Shown: in pieces, positions 15,531-24,102 of the stretch | Layout of the letters: every line of letters begins with the position of its first letter | How positions within the stretch are numbered: the first letter of the stretch is position 1 | Source of the DNA: Phycisphaerae bacterium | GTDB taxonomy: Bacteria > Planctomycetota > Phycisphaerae > JAAYCJ01 | Direction: 5' to 3' | Length of the DNA stretch: 48,844 nucleotides | Assembly (NCBI GenBank): GCA_012729815.1 | Contig: JAAYCJ010000037.1 | Location: forward strand, 1 to 48,844 | The notes under the pieces: model-generated | What the model was told of the DNA's origin: nothing | What the model saw: the letters and a program-made list of their open reading frames with translations, nothing else | Database searches by the model: none | Position numbers and translations under genes: made by a program

Positions 15531-18500
15531 ATGGATACGCGCTATCAGCCGGTCGATGACGGCTATCGGATCGTCGGCAGCACGAGCATCTTCAATCGCA
15601 CCCTCTACGGCGGTCACGCGCAGGACGACCTGCCCGAGCGCTATTTCACCTTCGCCGGCGATGCGCCGATGGTCATGGGCGCGATCACCGACTGGCGCAA
15701 GCGGCCCGACTGCAGCGACGCCAAGTGCGGGACGTTCATGGCCGGCGTGGCGGCCACGCCGGGAGTCCGCGTGCCGGTCTTTTACTATCAGGGCGAGCGC
15801 GACGGCGACCGCTACGGCCAGTGGTTCCACGAATCGCCGGGCACGATCAGCACCTACCGCAACGGCTGGACCGAGCACCAGGTGCGGCCGTTTTTTCAGT
15901 GTTTTCCGCGCGTCGAGGCGCTGATCGAGGTCCTGCCGCTCCAGGAGCACGCGGGATTTCTCGTGCGGCTGAAGGTCTCGACCGACCAGCACGTGCACCT
16001 GGCGATGGGTTTCGGCGGGGTCACGGATTTCCTGGGCCGCTTGGAGTTTCCGTACGTCAAGGCCCGCTGCTTCGGCCCGAAGGACTGCGAGGGCAATCGC
16101 GTGGAGCTTGGCGAAAACCGGGCGCTGATTTGCGGGCCGGACGGCGCGGCCATCGAGTCGCGGATGTGGATTGGGGCGTCGTTTCCCGTCGAGGTCTCGC
16201 TGGGCGATCCGAAGCTGGTGGATGAGGGCGTCGGGCCGTTCCTGAGCCCGGACGCCGATCCGGACCCGCGGTCGCCGATGGTCCGCATGAGCTGCCCGCT
16301 GATGCCGGGCCAGACGCTCGACGGCTTTGTGGTGGTCCTGCGGAACGTCGAAGAGCAGGTTCTGGATCGCTACCTGTCCAGCAGCGACCCAGCCGTCGAG
16401 ATCAAGCACGCGATCTGGCGCAAGCATGAGGTCATCAAGATTGAAACGCCCGACCGCATGCTCGACCTGACCGTGCCGTCCGCGGTGGTCGCGCTGGATG
16501 CCTGCTGGCATCAGAATACGTTCTGTCACGGGGCCTATGCGTGGCACTGCCCGTACATGGGCTGGCGCAACTGGTACGGCCCGACCGCGATCGGCTGGCA
16601 CGATCGGGTCGCCGCCGCCATCCGCGCGCACGCCGCCACTCAGGTCCGTCCGGACGAAGTCAATGGTCCGGAGCACGTGGTTCAGACGGAAGGCGACTAC
16701 AACCACCTCGAGAACAGCCACGGCTACATTCCCGAAATCCCGGACGGCCGGCGCGGCATCTTCTACAACATGCAGGAGGTCTACGTCGATCACGTCCTGC
16801 ACTACCTGGAGCGCACCGGCGACCTGGCCCTGGCCCGCGAGGTGTTTCCGGTGATCGCCGACGTGCTCGACTGGGAACAGCGGATTCTGGACTCGGACGA
16901 CGACGGGCTCTACGAGAACAAGCTCAACACGTGGATTTCCGACGCCCATTCGTACAACGGCGCCGGCTGCGCCCAGTCCAGCGCGTACAACTACCGGGCC
17001 AACCGCACGATGGCGCTCCTGGCCGAGATGCTCGGGCGCGACGCCGCACCGTTCGCCGCACGCGCCGAGAAGATTTGCGAAGCCGTCTTCGAGAAGCTCT
17101 GGCAGGCGGACCGCGGCATCCTCGCCGAGTACGTCGATACGCTCGGCCACCGCCTGGTCCATCCATCGCCCGAACTGGCCACGATCTACCACGCGATCGA
17201 GGCGGGCCTGGTCGATCCGTTCCAGGCCCACACCATGCTGCGCTTCACGCACACCGACCTGCGCAACGAGCGGACAGGCCCGCGCGGCGGGCGGCTCGTC
17301 TGGTCGTCCAACTGGTATCCGCAGAACTACTCGAGCTGCGGCCTTTACACCGCCGAGAATCTGCACCTGGCCTGGGCGTGCTTCCAAGCCGGTCAGCCGG
17401 CCCAGGCGTGGCCGATCCTGGCCGCCGTCGCCGACACCCATTTCATGGGCGACAACCCGGGCATGGCGTGCCATTGCCTCACGCCCAGCGGCTATGCCGA
17501 CTCGGCCCAGGATTTCACCGAGATCATGAGCCTGCACCTGCGGACGATCGTCGAAGGGCTCTTCGGCCTGCGGTGCGACCTGCTGCGCCGGCGCATCGAG
17601 ATCGCTCCCGGATTCCCCGACGACTGGAAACACGCCCGGCTGAAGGTTAGGGACGTCGAACTGACCTACCGGCGCCAGGGCCGGACAGAGACGCTGACGG
17701 TCCGCTCGGCGCTCGCCGCCCGGCGGATCATCCGCCTGCCGCTGCGGGCGACCGCGCTGGAGTCGGTGCGAATCAACGGATCATCCGTCGAGTACCGGAT
17801 CGAGCCGGGCATCGGCCGGTCGCTGCTGGTCGTCGAGAGTGACACGACAGAGGAACTCACCCTGACCGTCCGCCACGGCGGCAAGCGTTCGCCGTCGCTG
17901 ACCTCGCCGCGCCAGGTGACGCGCGGCAACGCCTTGGCCATCAAGGTCGCCCGCGGCCGAGCCACCGAACTGCTCGACCCGACCGGATGCCTGCACGACC
18001 AGCGGATCGAGGCGGACGCCGTCAACGCCTCAGCCGCCAGCCGTCCCGGCCATCACACCGCGTTCGTCCGCGTCCAGGCCGACCGATACGACGCGTGGCT
18101 GCCCGTCGATTTCGAAATCCTCGACAAGCGCCAAGCCCGCCGAAAATCGCCGATAGGCAGATTCGAGCCGATCGACCTCGCCGACTGTTTCAACGTCGCC
18201 CTGGCTGAGATCCACGATCTGGACTATTGCCACCCGCGCCCGGAGACCTTCTCGATCATGACCCGCGGGAACGGCCGGTTCATCTGGGACTGGAACCAGG
18301 GCGGCTATCAGAAGGTAGTGATCGACGACTCGACACTCCGCCGGTGCGGCGGAACCTTCACCACCGCCTCCGGCATTCCGTTCCTCACGGCGGCCGACGG
18401 ACCCAACGCCGCGTGCGTCTCGATCTGGGACAACTTTCCCGAGCAACTGACCGTCCCGCTGTCAGGCAAGGGCACGGAACTGGCGGTGCTGCTGATCGGC

Positions 18501-18788
18501 GTGACCAACCCGATGCAGGCCCACGTCGAGAACGCCCGCCTCGACGTCCGGTACGCCGACGACGCGGTCGAGCAAGTGTCACTGGTCAACCCGGTCAACT
18601 TCGACGACTGGCTCGTGGCTGCGGTCCAGAGGGAAAACGAGACCGTCTACTTCAGCCGCACCAATCACGCCATCGTCCAGCGCATCGCGCTCGATCCGGC
18701 CAAGCCGCTGGCGTCGCTGACCGTCCGCGCCGTGGCCAATGAAGTGGTCGTCGGACTCCTGGGACTTGCCATCCGCCGGAAAAAGTGA
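15531..18788 (+). CDS. Large six-hairpin glycosidase-like protein (probable DUF4450 type)
   Basis: 1085 residues, no signal peptide, so probably cytoplasmic. The first 300 residues are beta-rich (RYFTFAGDAPMVMGAITDWRK, then GTFMAGVAATPGVRVPVFYYQGERDGDRYG). The central 320-700 segment is aromatic-rich and helical: CHGAYAWHCPYMGWRNWYGPTAIGWHDR, YNHLENSHGYIPEIP, NMQEVYVDHVLHYLERTGD and NKLNTWISDAHSYNGAGCAQSSAYNYRANR. This is the layout of an (alpha/alpha)6-barrel sugar hydrolase. C-terminal beta domains follow (ELTYRRQGRTETLTV and onwards). I believe this is the family known as DUF4450, but that is from memory. Its neighbours are a URO-D-like protein and a carbohydrate esterase. Substrate unknown. 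Confidence 0.8.
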   Translation: MDTRYQPVDDGYRIVGSTSIFNRTLYGGHAQDDLPERYFTFAGDAPMVMGAITDWRKRPDCSDAKCGTFMAGVAATPGVRVPVFYYQGERDGDRYGQWFHESPGTISTYRNGWTEHQVRPFFQCFPRVEALIEVLPLQEHAGFLVRLKVSTDQHVHLAMGFGGVTDFLGRLEFPYVKARCFGPKDCEGNRVELGENRALICGPDGAAIESRMWIGASFPVEVSLGDPKLVDEGVGPFLSPDADPDPRSPMVRMSCPLMPGQTLDGFVVVLRNVEEQVLDRYLSSSDPAVEIKHAIWRKHEVIKIETPDRMLDLTVPSAVVALDACWHQNTFCHGAYAWHCPYMGWRNWYGPTAIGWHDRVAAAIRAHAATQVRPDEVNGPEHVVQTEGDYNHLENSHGYIPEIPDGRRGIFYNMQEVYVDHVLHYLERTGDLALAREVFPVIADVLDWEQRILDSDDDGLYENKLNTWISDAHSYNGAGCAQSSAYNYRANRTMALLAEMLGRDAAPFAARAEKICEAVFEKLWQADRGILAEYVDTLGHRLVHPSPELATIYHAIEAGLVDPFQAHTMLRFTHTDLRNERTGPRGGRLVWSSNWYPQNYSSCGLYTAENLHLAWACFQAGQPAQAWPILAAVADTHFMGDNPGMACHCLTPSGYADSAQDFTEIMSLHLRTIVEGLFGLRCDLLRRRIEIAPGFPDDWKHARLKVRDVELTYRRQGRTETLTVRSALAARRIIRLPLRATALESVRINGSSVEYRIEPGIGRSLLVVESDTTEELTLTVRHGGKRSPSLTSPRQVTRGNALAIKVARGRATELLDPTGCLHDQRIEADAVNASAASRPGHHTAFVRVQADRYDAWLPVDFEILDKRQARRKSPIGRFEPIDLADCFNVALAEIHDLDYCHPRPETFSIMTRGNGRFIWDWNQGGYQKVVIDDSTLRRCGGTFTTASGIPFLTAADGPNAACVSIWDNFPEQLTVPLSGKGTELAVLLIGVTNPMQAHVENARLDVRYADDAVEQVSLVNPVNFDDWLVAAVQRENETVYFSRTNHAIVQRIALDPAKPLASLTVRAVANEVVVGLLGLAIRRKK

Positions 18789-18802
18789 GAGGATAGACCA
18801 CC

Positions 18803-19849
18803 ATGAACGGCAACGGCTATTCGGCACTCCCGTACTTCCGCCGGCGATTCGACGCGGTCGCCCGCCGGTCTGCCTTCTCCGCCGGCAGCGCGGACCAGTG
18901 CAAGGCCTGGCAGCGGACCCTGCGGCGAAAGCTCAAGCAGCTCACCGGCTACGAAACCATGCAGCCGACCGACCCGCAGCCGCAGATCACCGAACAGATC
19001 GAACTCGATGACTGCTTTCGCCAGCACGTCGAGATCCGCACCGAACCCGGCGTGGTCATGACCCTCTACGTACTCGTTCCCAAAACCGGCTCGGCCCCCT
19101 GGCCCGCCGTCATCGCCACCCACGGTCACGCCAGCGGCGGCAAAGCCGCCGTCGCCGGCGACCGCACGCATCCGGAGGTCGCCCGCACCATCGACGAGCA
19201 CAACTACGACTACGGCCGGCAGTTCGTCCGACAGGGCCTGATCGTCTTCTGCCCCGACGCCCGCGGTTTCGGCGAGCGCCAGGAGCCCGCCGTCGCCAAC
19301 GAAGGCGTCCTGGCCTCTTCATGCCGGCACCTCAACAGCATGGCCTACCCGCTCGGCCAGACCGTCACCGGCATGTGGACCTGGGACCTGCATCGCCTGG
19401 TCGATTACATCCGAACCCGGCCGGACTGCCGCGGGACTCGGATCGGCTGCGCCGGCCTTTCCGGTGGCGGGCTTCAGACGCTCTGGGCCGCCGCCCTCGA
19501 TCCACGGATCGGCTGCGCCGTGGTCAGCGGCTATTTCTACGGCTACAAGCAGTCGTTGCTCGACATGTACCAGTGCTCGTGCAACTACGTGCCGCACCTC
19601 TACGAATACGTGGATATGGGCGACATCGCCGCCCTGATCGCCCCGCGCCCGCTGCTGATCGAGACCGGCGACAGCGACCCGCTCAACGGGGCGGGCGGCC
19701 TGCGGAACGTCCAGCCGCAGGTGGCCATCGCCCGCAAGGCCTACCGCCTGCTCGGGGCCCAACGCCAGCTCAAACACCACGTTTTCCCCGGCCCCCATCG
19801 CTGGTGCGGACAGCAGGCGTTGCCCTGGATGAAGGAACATCTGGCCTGA
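18803..19849 (+). CDS. Acetylxylan-esterase-like alpha/beta hydrolase
   Basis: 348 residues, no signal peptide. It has the AXE1/abhydrolase layout: WPAVIATHGHASGG (oxyanion strand), nucleophile elbow GCAGLSGGGLQTLWAAALDPRIGCAVVSGYF (Ser in GLSGG, about residue 217), acid candidate GDSDPLN and base His in PGPHRWCG near the C-terminus. Such enzymes remove acetyl groups from xylan or other sugars or cleave small esters. It starts 14 bp after the glycosidase-like gene, so the two probably act on the same glycan, and the URO-D-like gene lies upstream. No terminator is evident after it; a 123-bp gap follows. Confidence 0.85.
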   Translation: MNGNGYSALPYFRRRFDAVARRSAFSAGSADQCKAWQRTLRRKLKQLTGYETMQPTDPQPQITEQIELDDCFRQHVEIRTEPGVVMTLYVLVPKTGSAPWPAVIATHGHASGGKAAVAGDRTHPEVARTIDEHNYDYGRQFVRQGLIVFCPDARGFGERQEPAVANEGVLASSCRHLNSMAYPLGQTVTGMWTWDLHRLVDYIRTRPDCRGTRIGCAGLSGGGLQTLWAAALDPRIGCAVVSGYFYGYKQSLLDMYQCSCNYVPHLYEYVDMGDIAALIAPRPLLIETGDSDPLNGAGGLRNVQPQVAIARKAYRLLGAQRQLKHHVFPGPHRWCGQQALPWMKEHLA

Positions 19850-19972
19850 GCACGGCGAAGCCGAACGCTGGGCCAACGCGAATAAGCGACGTTTCAGGTG
19901 AATAATTCGCCATTGGTTTCGTCTAGACCAATGTAACAAGGGTCAGAAACCCTGGCAGTGGAGGATCGGACG

Positions 19973-20563
19973 ATGTTCGATAATCTGTCGGATATGACCG
20001 TGCTGGAGAAGATTTACGCCTTTACCGCCCTGATCGGAGGCATCGCCTTCGCCATCCGGCTGGTGATGCAGTTCGTCGGGGCGTTCGGCGACGTCGGCGA
20101 TCTGGATCTGGATCCCGGCGACGGGGGCTTCGAGGTGCACGACGCCGACACCGACATGAGCTTCAAGCTGTTGTCGATCCAGGGACTTACGGCGTTCTTC
20201 CTGATGTTCGGGCTGGTGGGGTTGGCCCTGTTGCGGGCCAGCCACGTCAGCGAGGGATGGTCGCTGGTCGGCGCGGTGATCGCCGGCCTGGGCATGGTCT
20301 GGCTGTTGAGCCAGATGTTCAAGCAGGCCAAGAAGTTACAATCCAGCGGGACCATCAATCCCCAGCGGGCGGTCGGCGAGCAGGGGACGGTGTACCTCTC
20401 GATCGCCGCCGGCGAGACCGGCAAGGTCCAGATCCGCGTCCAGGGCCGGCTGAGGATCATGAATGCCGTTGCGGAGAATCACGAGCAGATCGCTACCGGC
20501 GAGCAGGTCCGCGTCGTGCGGGTCCTGCCCGGCAGTATTTTGGTAGTGGACAAAACCAACTAG
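19973..20563 (+). CDS. NfeD-like membrane protein with OB-fold
   Basis: 196 residues. Two hydrophobic segments, IYAFTALIGGIAFAIRLVMQFVG (about 13-36) and LTAFFLMFGLVGLALL followed by WSLVGAVIAGLGMVWLLSQMF, frame an acidic segment (VGDLDLDPGDGGFEVHDADTD). The C-terminal part (PQRAVGEQGTVYLSIAAGETGKVQIRVQGRLRIMNAVA) is the OB-like NfeD/YqiJ domain. NfeD proteins of this short type accompany flotillins and help form membrane microdomains. The start is ATG 19973 with GGAGG eight bases upstream; the GTG at 19958 would overlap that site. It precedes flotillin by 20 bp, the classical arrangement. Confidence 0.86.
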   Translation: MFDNLSDMTVLEKIYAFTALIGGIAFAIRLVMQFVGAFGDVGDLDLDPGDGGFEVHDADTDMSFKLLSIQGLTAFFLMFGLVGLALLRASHVSEGWSLVGAVIAGLGMVWLLSQMFKQAKKLQSSGTINPQRAVGEQGTVYLSIAAGETGKVQIRVQGRLRIMNAVAENHEQIATGEQVRVVRVLPGSILVVDKTN

Positions 20564-20583
20564 TATTCATAAGGAGCAAGACG

Positions 20584-22164
20584 ATGGATATGGGAACCTG
20601 GGCCATCATTATTGGCGTCGCCCTGCTTATCCTGTTCTCGATGGGAATGTTCCTGGCCTCGCGCTACAAGCGGTGCCCCTCGGACCGGATTCTGGTGATC
20701 TACGGCAAGGTGGGCGGGGCCCAGTCGTCGCGGTGCATCCACGGCGGCGGCACGTTCGTCTGGCCGCTGATCCAGGATTACGCGTACATGAGCCTGACGC
20801 CTATGACCATTGGCATTCCGCTCCAGAACGCGCTGTCGATGCAGAACATCCGCATCAACGTGCCGAGCACGTTCACCGTCGGCGTCAGCACCGACGCCGA
20901 GACCATGGCCAACGCGGCGGAGCGCCTGTTGCGGCTCGGCTCGCGCGAGATCGAGGACATGGCCAAGGAGATCATCTTCGGCCAGTTGCGTCTGACCGTG
21001 GCCTCGCTGACCATCGAGCAGATCAACCAGGACCGCGAGAGTTTCCTGACGTCCATCCGCAAGAACGTCGAACCGGAGCTCAACAAGATCGGGTTGTACC
21101 TGATCAACGTCAACATCACCGACATCACCGACAGCTCGGACTATATCGAGAGCATCGGCAAGAAGGCGGCGGCCGAGGCGATCAACCAGGCCAAGATCGA
21201 CGTGGCCGTGCAGGAGAAGCTCGGCTCGATCGGCGAAGCCGAAGCCGTACGCGAGAAGGAAATCCGGGTGGCGGAGAATCTGGCCCAGGCCGACAAGGGC
21301 AAGAAGAAGGCCGACGCGGACCGGCGCGTGTTCGTCCAGCAGCAGGAGACCACCGCCACGATCGGCGAGGCCGAGGCCAACCGGGAAAAGGAAATCCGCG
21401 TCGCTGAGAACGTGGCCCAGTCGGAGAAGGGCAAAAAGAAGGCCGAAGCCGACCGCCGCGTGTTCGTCCAGGCCCAGGAGGCCGAGGCGGTCTCGGGCGA
21501 GAACAAGGCCAAAGCCGACATCGCCGACGCCGAAGCGCTGCTGGCGGTCAAGCAGGCGGCCGCCCTCCAGCAGGCCGAGGTCGCCAAGCGCGAAGCCCAG
21601 GTCGAGATCCAGAAGGCCCAGTACAAAGCCGAGCAGGAACGGTTGACCGCGGAAGAGGTGGTCAAGAAGGAGATCGAAAAGCGCAAGATCGAAATCGCCG
21701 CCGAGGCCGAAGCCGAGCGCATCCGCCGCGAGGCCAAGGGTAACGCGGACGCGATTTTGATGAAGTACGAAGCCGAGGCTGAGGGTATCCGCAAGGTGCT
21801 CGACAGCAAGGCGGCCGGTTACGAGTCGCTGGTCAGGAGTTGCGACGGCGACGCCCGCGCCGCGGCCACGCTGCTGATGATCGAAAAGATCGAGGAGATC
21901 GTCAGCCGTCAGGTCGAAGCGATCAGCAACCTCAAGATCGACAAGATCACCGTCTGGGACGGCGGCGGCAACGGCGACGGGTCGTCAACCTCGAACTTCA
22001 TCTCGAGCCTGATCCGGAGCCTGCCGCCGCTGCACGACGTGGCCGAGATGGCAGGCGTGGATCTGCCCAAGTTCCTCGGCGAGATGGCCGACCGCACCGC
22101 GGCCAAGCCGCACGCCTCGCGCCTGACCGACATCGAGGAAAACCAGGACCGGACCGAGCTGTAG
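20584..22164 (+). CDS. Flotillin family protein
   Basis: 526 residues. An N-terminal membrane anchor (WAIIIGVALLILFSMGMFLASRY) is followed by an SPFH domain (SDRILVIYGKVGG, RIHGGGTFVWPLIQDY-type region, then FTVGVSTDAETMANAAERLL, NVNITDITDSSDYIESIGKKA). After that come a long Glu/Ala/Lys coiled coil and the C-terminal NLKIDKITVWDGGGNGDG end. Flotillins scaffold ordered membrane microdomains. The coil holds a tandem duplication: residues 216-259 repeat as 260-303 (IGEAEA[V/N]REKEIRVAEN...), exactly 132 bp apart. It is flanked by NfeD and a membrane bactofilin-like protein. Confidence 0.93.
   Translation: MDMGTWAIIIGVALLILFSMGMFLASRYKRCPSDRILVIYGKVGGAQSSRCIHGGGTFVWPLIQDYAYMSLTPMTIGIPLQNALSMQNIRINVPSTFTVGVSTDAETMANAAERLLRLGSREIEDMAKEIIFGQLRLTVASLTIEQINQDRESFLTSIRKNVEPELNKIGLYLINVNITDITDSSDYIESIGKKAAAEAINQAKIDVAVQEKLGSIGEAEAVREKEIRVAENLAQADKGKKKADADRRVFVQQQETTATIGEAEANREKEIRVAENVAQSEKGKKKAEADRRVFVQAQEAEAVSGENKAKADIADAEALLAVKQAAALQQAEVAKREAQVEIQKAQYKAEQERLTAEEVVKKEIEKRKIEIAAEAEAERIRREAKGNADAILMKYEAEAEGIRKVLDSKAAGYESLVRSCDGDARAAATLLMIEKIEEIVSRQVEAISNLKIDKITVWDGGGNGDGSSTSNFISSLIRSLPPLHDVAEMAGVDLPKFLGEMADRTAAKPHASRLTDIEENQDRTEL
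21229..21492 (+). repeat. 132-bp tandem duplication inside flotillin gene
   Basis: Copy 1 starts at 21229 and copy 2 at 21361. Each encodes 44 residues that begin IGEAEA-REKEIRVAEN and end with RRVFVQ plus a variable Q/E tail. The copies differ at scattered synonymous and conservative positions, so the event is not recent, but the period is exact and in frame. It lengthens the coiled coil by 44 residues. Confidence 0.88.
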
Positions 22165-22188
22165 CGGACAACTTGCGGGAGTGACCCG

Positions 22189-22722
22189 ATGAACAACCAG
22201 ACCATTTCCACCCCAGGCCCGGCCAGGCCTGGCCTTTCGGGTACGATGAAAGTGCTGATCGGCTGCGGCGTCGGCTGCCTGGTGATGATCGTCCTCCTGG
22301 TCGTGCTTCTGATCGTCCTCTACAAGGTCGGCATGAGCTACTACAACGAGTGGGTCGACGAGTTCGCCGAGCAGGGCTATCGCCAGGTGATGGGCCAGAC
22401 CATCGAAGTGACCGATCCGGTGACGGAAAAGACCCTGTTCACCGCGCAGATGGTCAAGCTGATCGCCGACAGCCAGACCGACGTGGCGATCATCGCCCAA
22501 GGGGCCGAAGTGCACGGCCGCATCGAGGGCGATCTGCACTTCCGCGGCCAGGCGATCACCATCGAACCGAACGCCGTTATCGAGGGCGACCTCGAGGTGC
22601 AGGCCCAGGCGGTGGTCATCCACGGCCGGGTGCTCGGGCAGATCACCGGGTCCTATCAGGCGATCGAGGACAACCGGCCGACCACGGCGACCGCGCCGGC
22701 GACGCAGCCGGCATCGCCGTAG
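22189..22722 (+). CDS. Membrane-anchored bactofilin-like protein
   Basis: 177 residues. A short cytoplasmic N-terminus is followed by a strong transmembrane segment (about 20-47, LIGCGVGCLVMIVLLVVLLIVLY). The second half has short beta repeats (IIAQGAEVHGRIEGDLHFRGQAITIEPNAVIEGDLEVQAQAVVIHGRVLGQI), the rhythm of a bactofilin beta-helix. The C-terminus is Thr/Ala/Pro-rich (PTTATAPATQPASP). Bactofilins polymerise into cytoskeletal filaments. It starts 24 bp after flotillin and ends with the operon terminator. The bactofilin match is by repeat pattern, not by full-length family, so I place it as bactofilin-like. Confidence 0.78.
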   Translation: MNNQTISTPGPARPGLSGTMKVLIGCGVGCLVMIVLLVVLLIVLYKVGMSYYNEWVDEFAEQGYRQVMGQTIEVTDPVTEKTLFTAQMVKLIADSQTDVAIIAQGAEVHGRIEGDLHFRGQAITIEPNAVIEGDLEVQAQAVVIHGRVLGQITGSYQAIEDNRPTTATAPATQPASP

Positions 22723-22751
22723 CATCCGCCGTTTGACGCGCGAACACCGAC

Positions 22752-22780
22752 AACCGGGGCGGACCCTTCCGCCCCGGTTT
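22752..22780 (+). terminator. Rho-independent terminator of the NfeD-flotillin operon
   Basis: Twelve-bp perfect stem AACCGGGGCGGA (22752-22763) / TCCGCCCCGGTT (22768-22779) with a CCCT loop and a short T tail, 30 bases after the stop of the bactofilin-like gene. The clearest terminator on the plus strand in this window; it separates the membrane operon from the URO-D-like gene at 22879. Confidence 0.88.
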
Positions 22781-22878
22781 CGCATTGGGCCGGTCGGCGA
22801 AATATGCTTGCCTCCCGCGGCCCGTCGCCGCAGAATCCCCTGCAATTCCAGCAACCAGGATACAAAGGAACGACCAGC

Positions 22879-24018
22879 ATGAACTTCAAGGAGCGTTTCA
22901 ACGCGACGATGCACTATCAGCCGGTGGATCGGGTTCCGCTGATGGACTTTGGATTCTGGAACGAAACGATCCCTGAGTGGGAAGCGCAGGGTCTGCCGGC
23001 GGAGCTGGCGAAATGGGGCGGCGGCAACCGCTGGGACATCACCAAGTGGATGGGCATGGACGGCGGCTGGAACACCTACGGACCCGTGGGCATGATGCCC
23101 GCGATGGAGACGCAGGTCATCGAGGAGACGGCGGAGTACGTGGTCTACCGCGACTCGACCGGCGTGCTGCTCAAGGAGAGCCGGACCTCGCGGAGCATTC
23201 CGCTCTACCTCGACTGGCTGCTCAAGGACCGGGCGACGTGGGAAGAGCATTTCAAGTGGCGGTTCGATCCGGACATGCCGGAGCGGCGAAAGGCCATTGC
23301 CGAGACGATCGAGGCGGTGGATCGTGATGGAAAGGGTTCCGATCCGCTGTGCCTGAACATCGGCAGTCGTTACGGCTGGATCCGCAACTTCATGGGCGCC
23401 GAGAACGTCTCGCTGCTGCTGTACGACGATCCAGCCCTTTTCGAGGAGATGGTGGCGACGATCGGCGATTGCATCTATGCCGTCTGCCGGCGGATACTGG
23501 AAGGCGGGGCGAAGTTCGACTTCGCCGGCGGCTGGGAGGACATGTGCTACAACGCCGGCCCGCTGATCTCGCCGACGCACTTCAAGCAGTACCTGGTGCC
23601 GCAGTATCAGCGGATCTGCGACCTGTGCCGCTCGCACGGGATCGACGTGATCTGGACCGACTGCGACGGCAAGATCGACGACCTGATTCCGCTGTGGCTG
23701 GGGGCCGGGCTCAACTGCATGTTCCCGCTGGAGATCGGCACGTGGGGCGCCGATCCGATCAAGTACCGCCGGCAGTACGGCAAGGAACTGCTCATCATCG
23801 GCGGATTCGATAAGCACATCCTGGCCCAGGGCCCGCGCCAGATCGAAGCCGAAATCGTCCGCCTCAAGCCACTCGTCGATGAGGGCGGCTACATCCCGCT
23901 GTGCGACCACCGCGTGCCGCCGGACGTGAGCCTGGCCAACTACCTGCACTACGTCCGCGAGGCCAAGGAAATCTGGTGCGCCAACCGCAACGTCGGTCCG
24001 ACGCCGAACGTCGCCTGA
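22879..24018 (+). CDS. Uroporphyrinogen-decarboxylase-like protein (URO-D superfamily), second copy
   Basis: 379 residues from the ATG at 22879 with AAAGGAACG upstream. NFKERFNATMHYQPVDRVPLMDFGFW is the classic opening, VIWTDCDGKIDDLIPLWLGAGLNCMFPLE is the pocket strand in place of the haem-enzyme HSCGN motif, and LLIIGGFDKHILAQG closes the barrel. It is longer than the copy at 14580 and from another subgroup; haem decarboxylation is unlikely. Planctomycete and Verrucomicrobia genomes hold many such proteins near sugar-catabolic or glycan genes, and their reaction is not established. The next gene is a secreted beta-helix protein 84 bp on. Confidence 0.82.
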   Translation: MNFKERFNATMHYQPVDRVPLMDFGFWNETIPEWEAQGLPAELAKWGGGNRWDITKWMGMDGGWNTYGPVGMMPAMETQVIEETAEYVVYRDSTGVLLKESRTSRSIPLYLDWLLKDRATWEEHFKWRFDPDMPERRKAIAETIEAVDRDGKGSDPLCLNIGSRYGWIRNFMGAENVSLLLYDDPALFEEMVATIGDCIYAVCRRILEGGAKFDFAGGWEDMCYNAGPLISPTHFKQYLVPQYQRICDLCRSHGIDVIWTDCDGKIDDLIPLWLGAGLNCMFPLEIGTWGADPIKYRRQYGKELLIIGGFDKHILAQGPRQIEAEIVRLKPLVDEGGYIPLCDHRVPPDVSLANYLHYVREAKEIWCANRNVGPTPNVA

Positions 24019-24102
24019 GCCGGCGCGCCGTGTCCGCAAAAACGGCAGCGGCCAGTCGGACGACACGGCGGAAGCTGCCGCACGTAAAATGGAGAGACAA
24101 CG

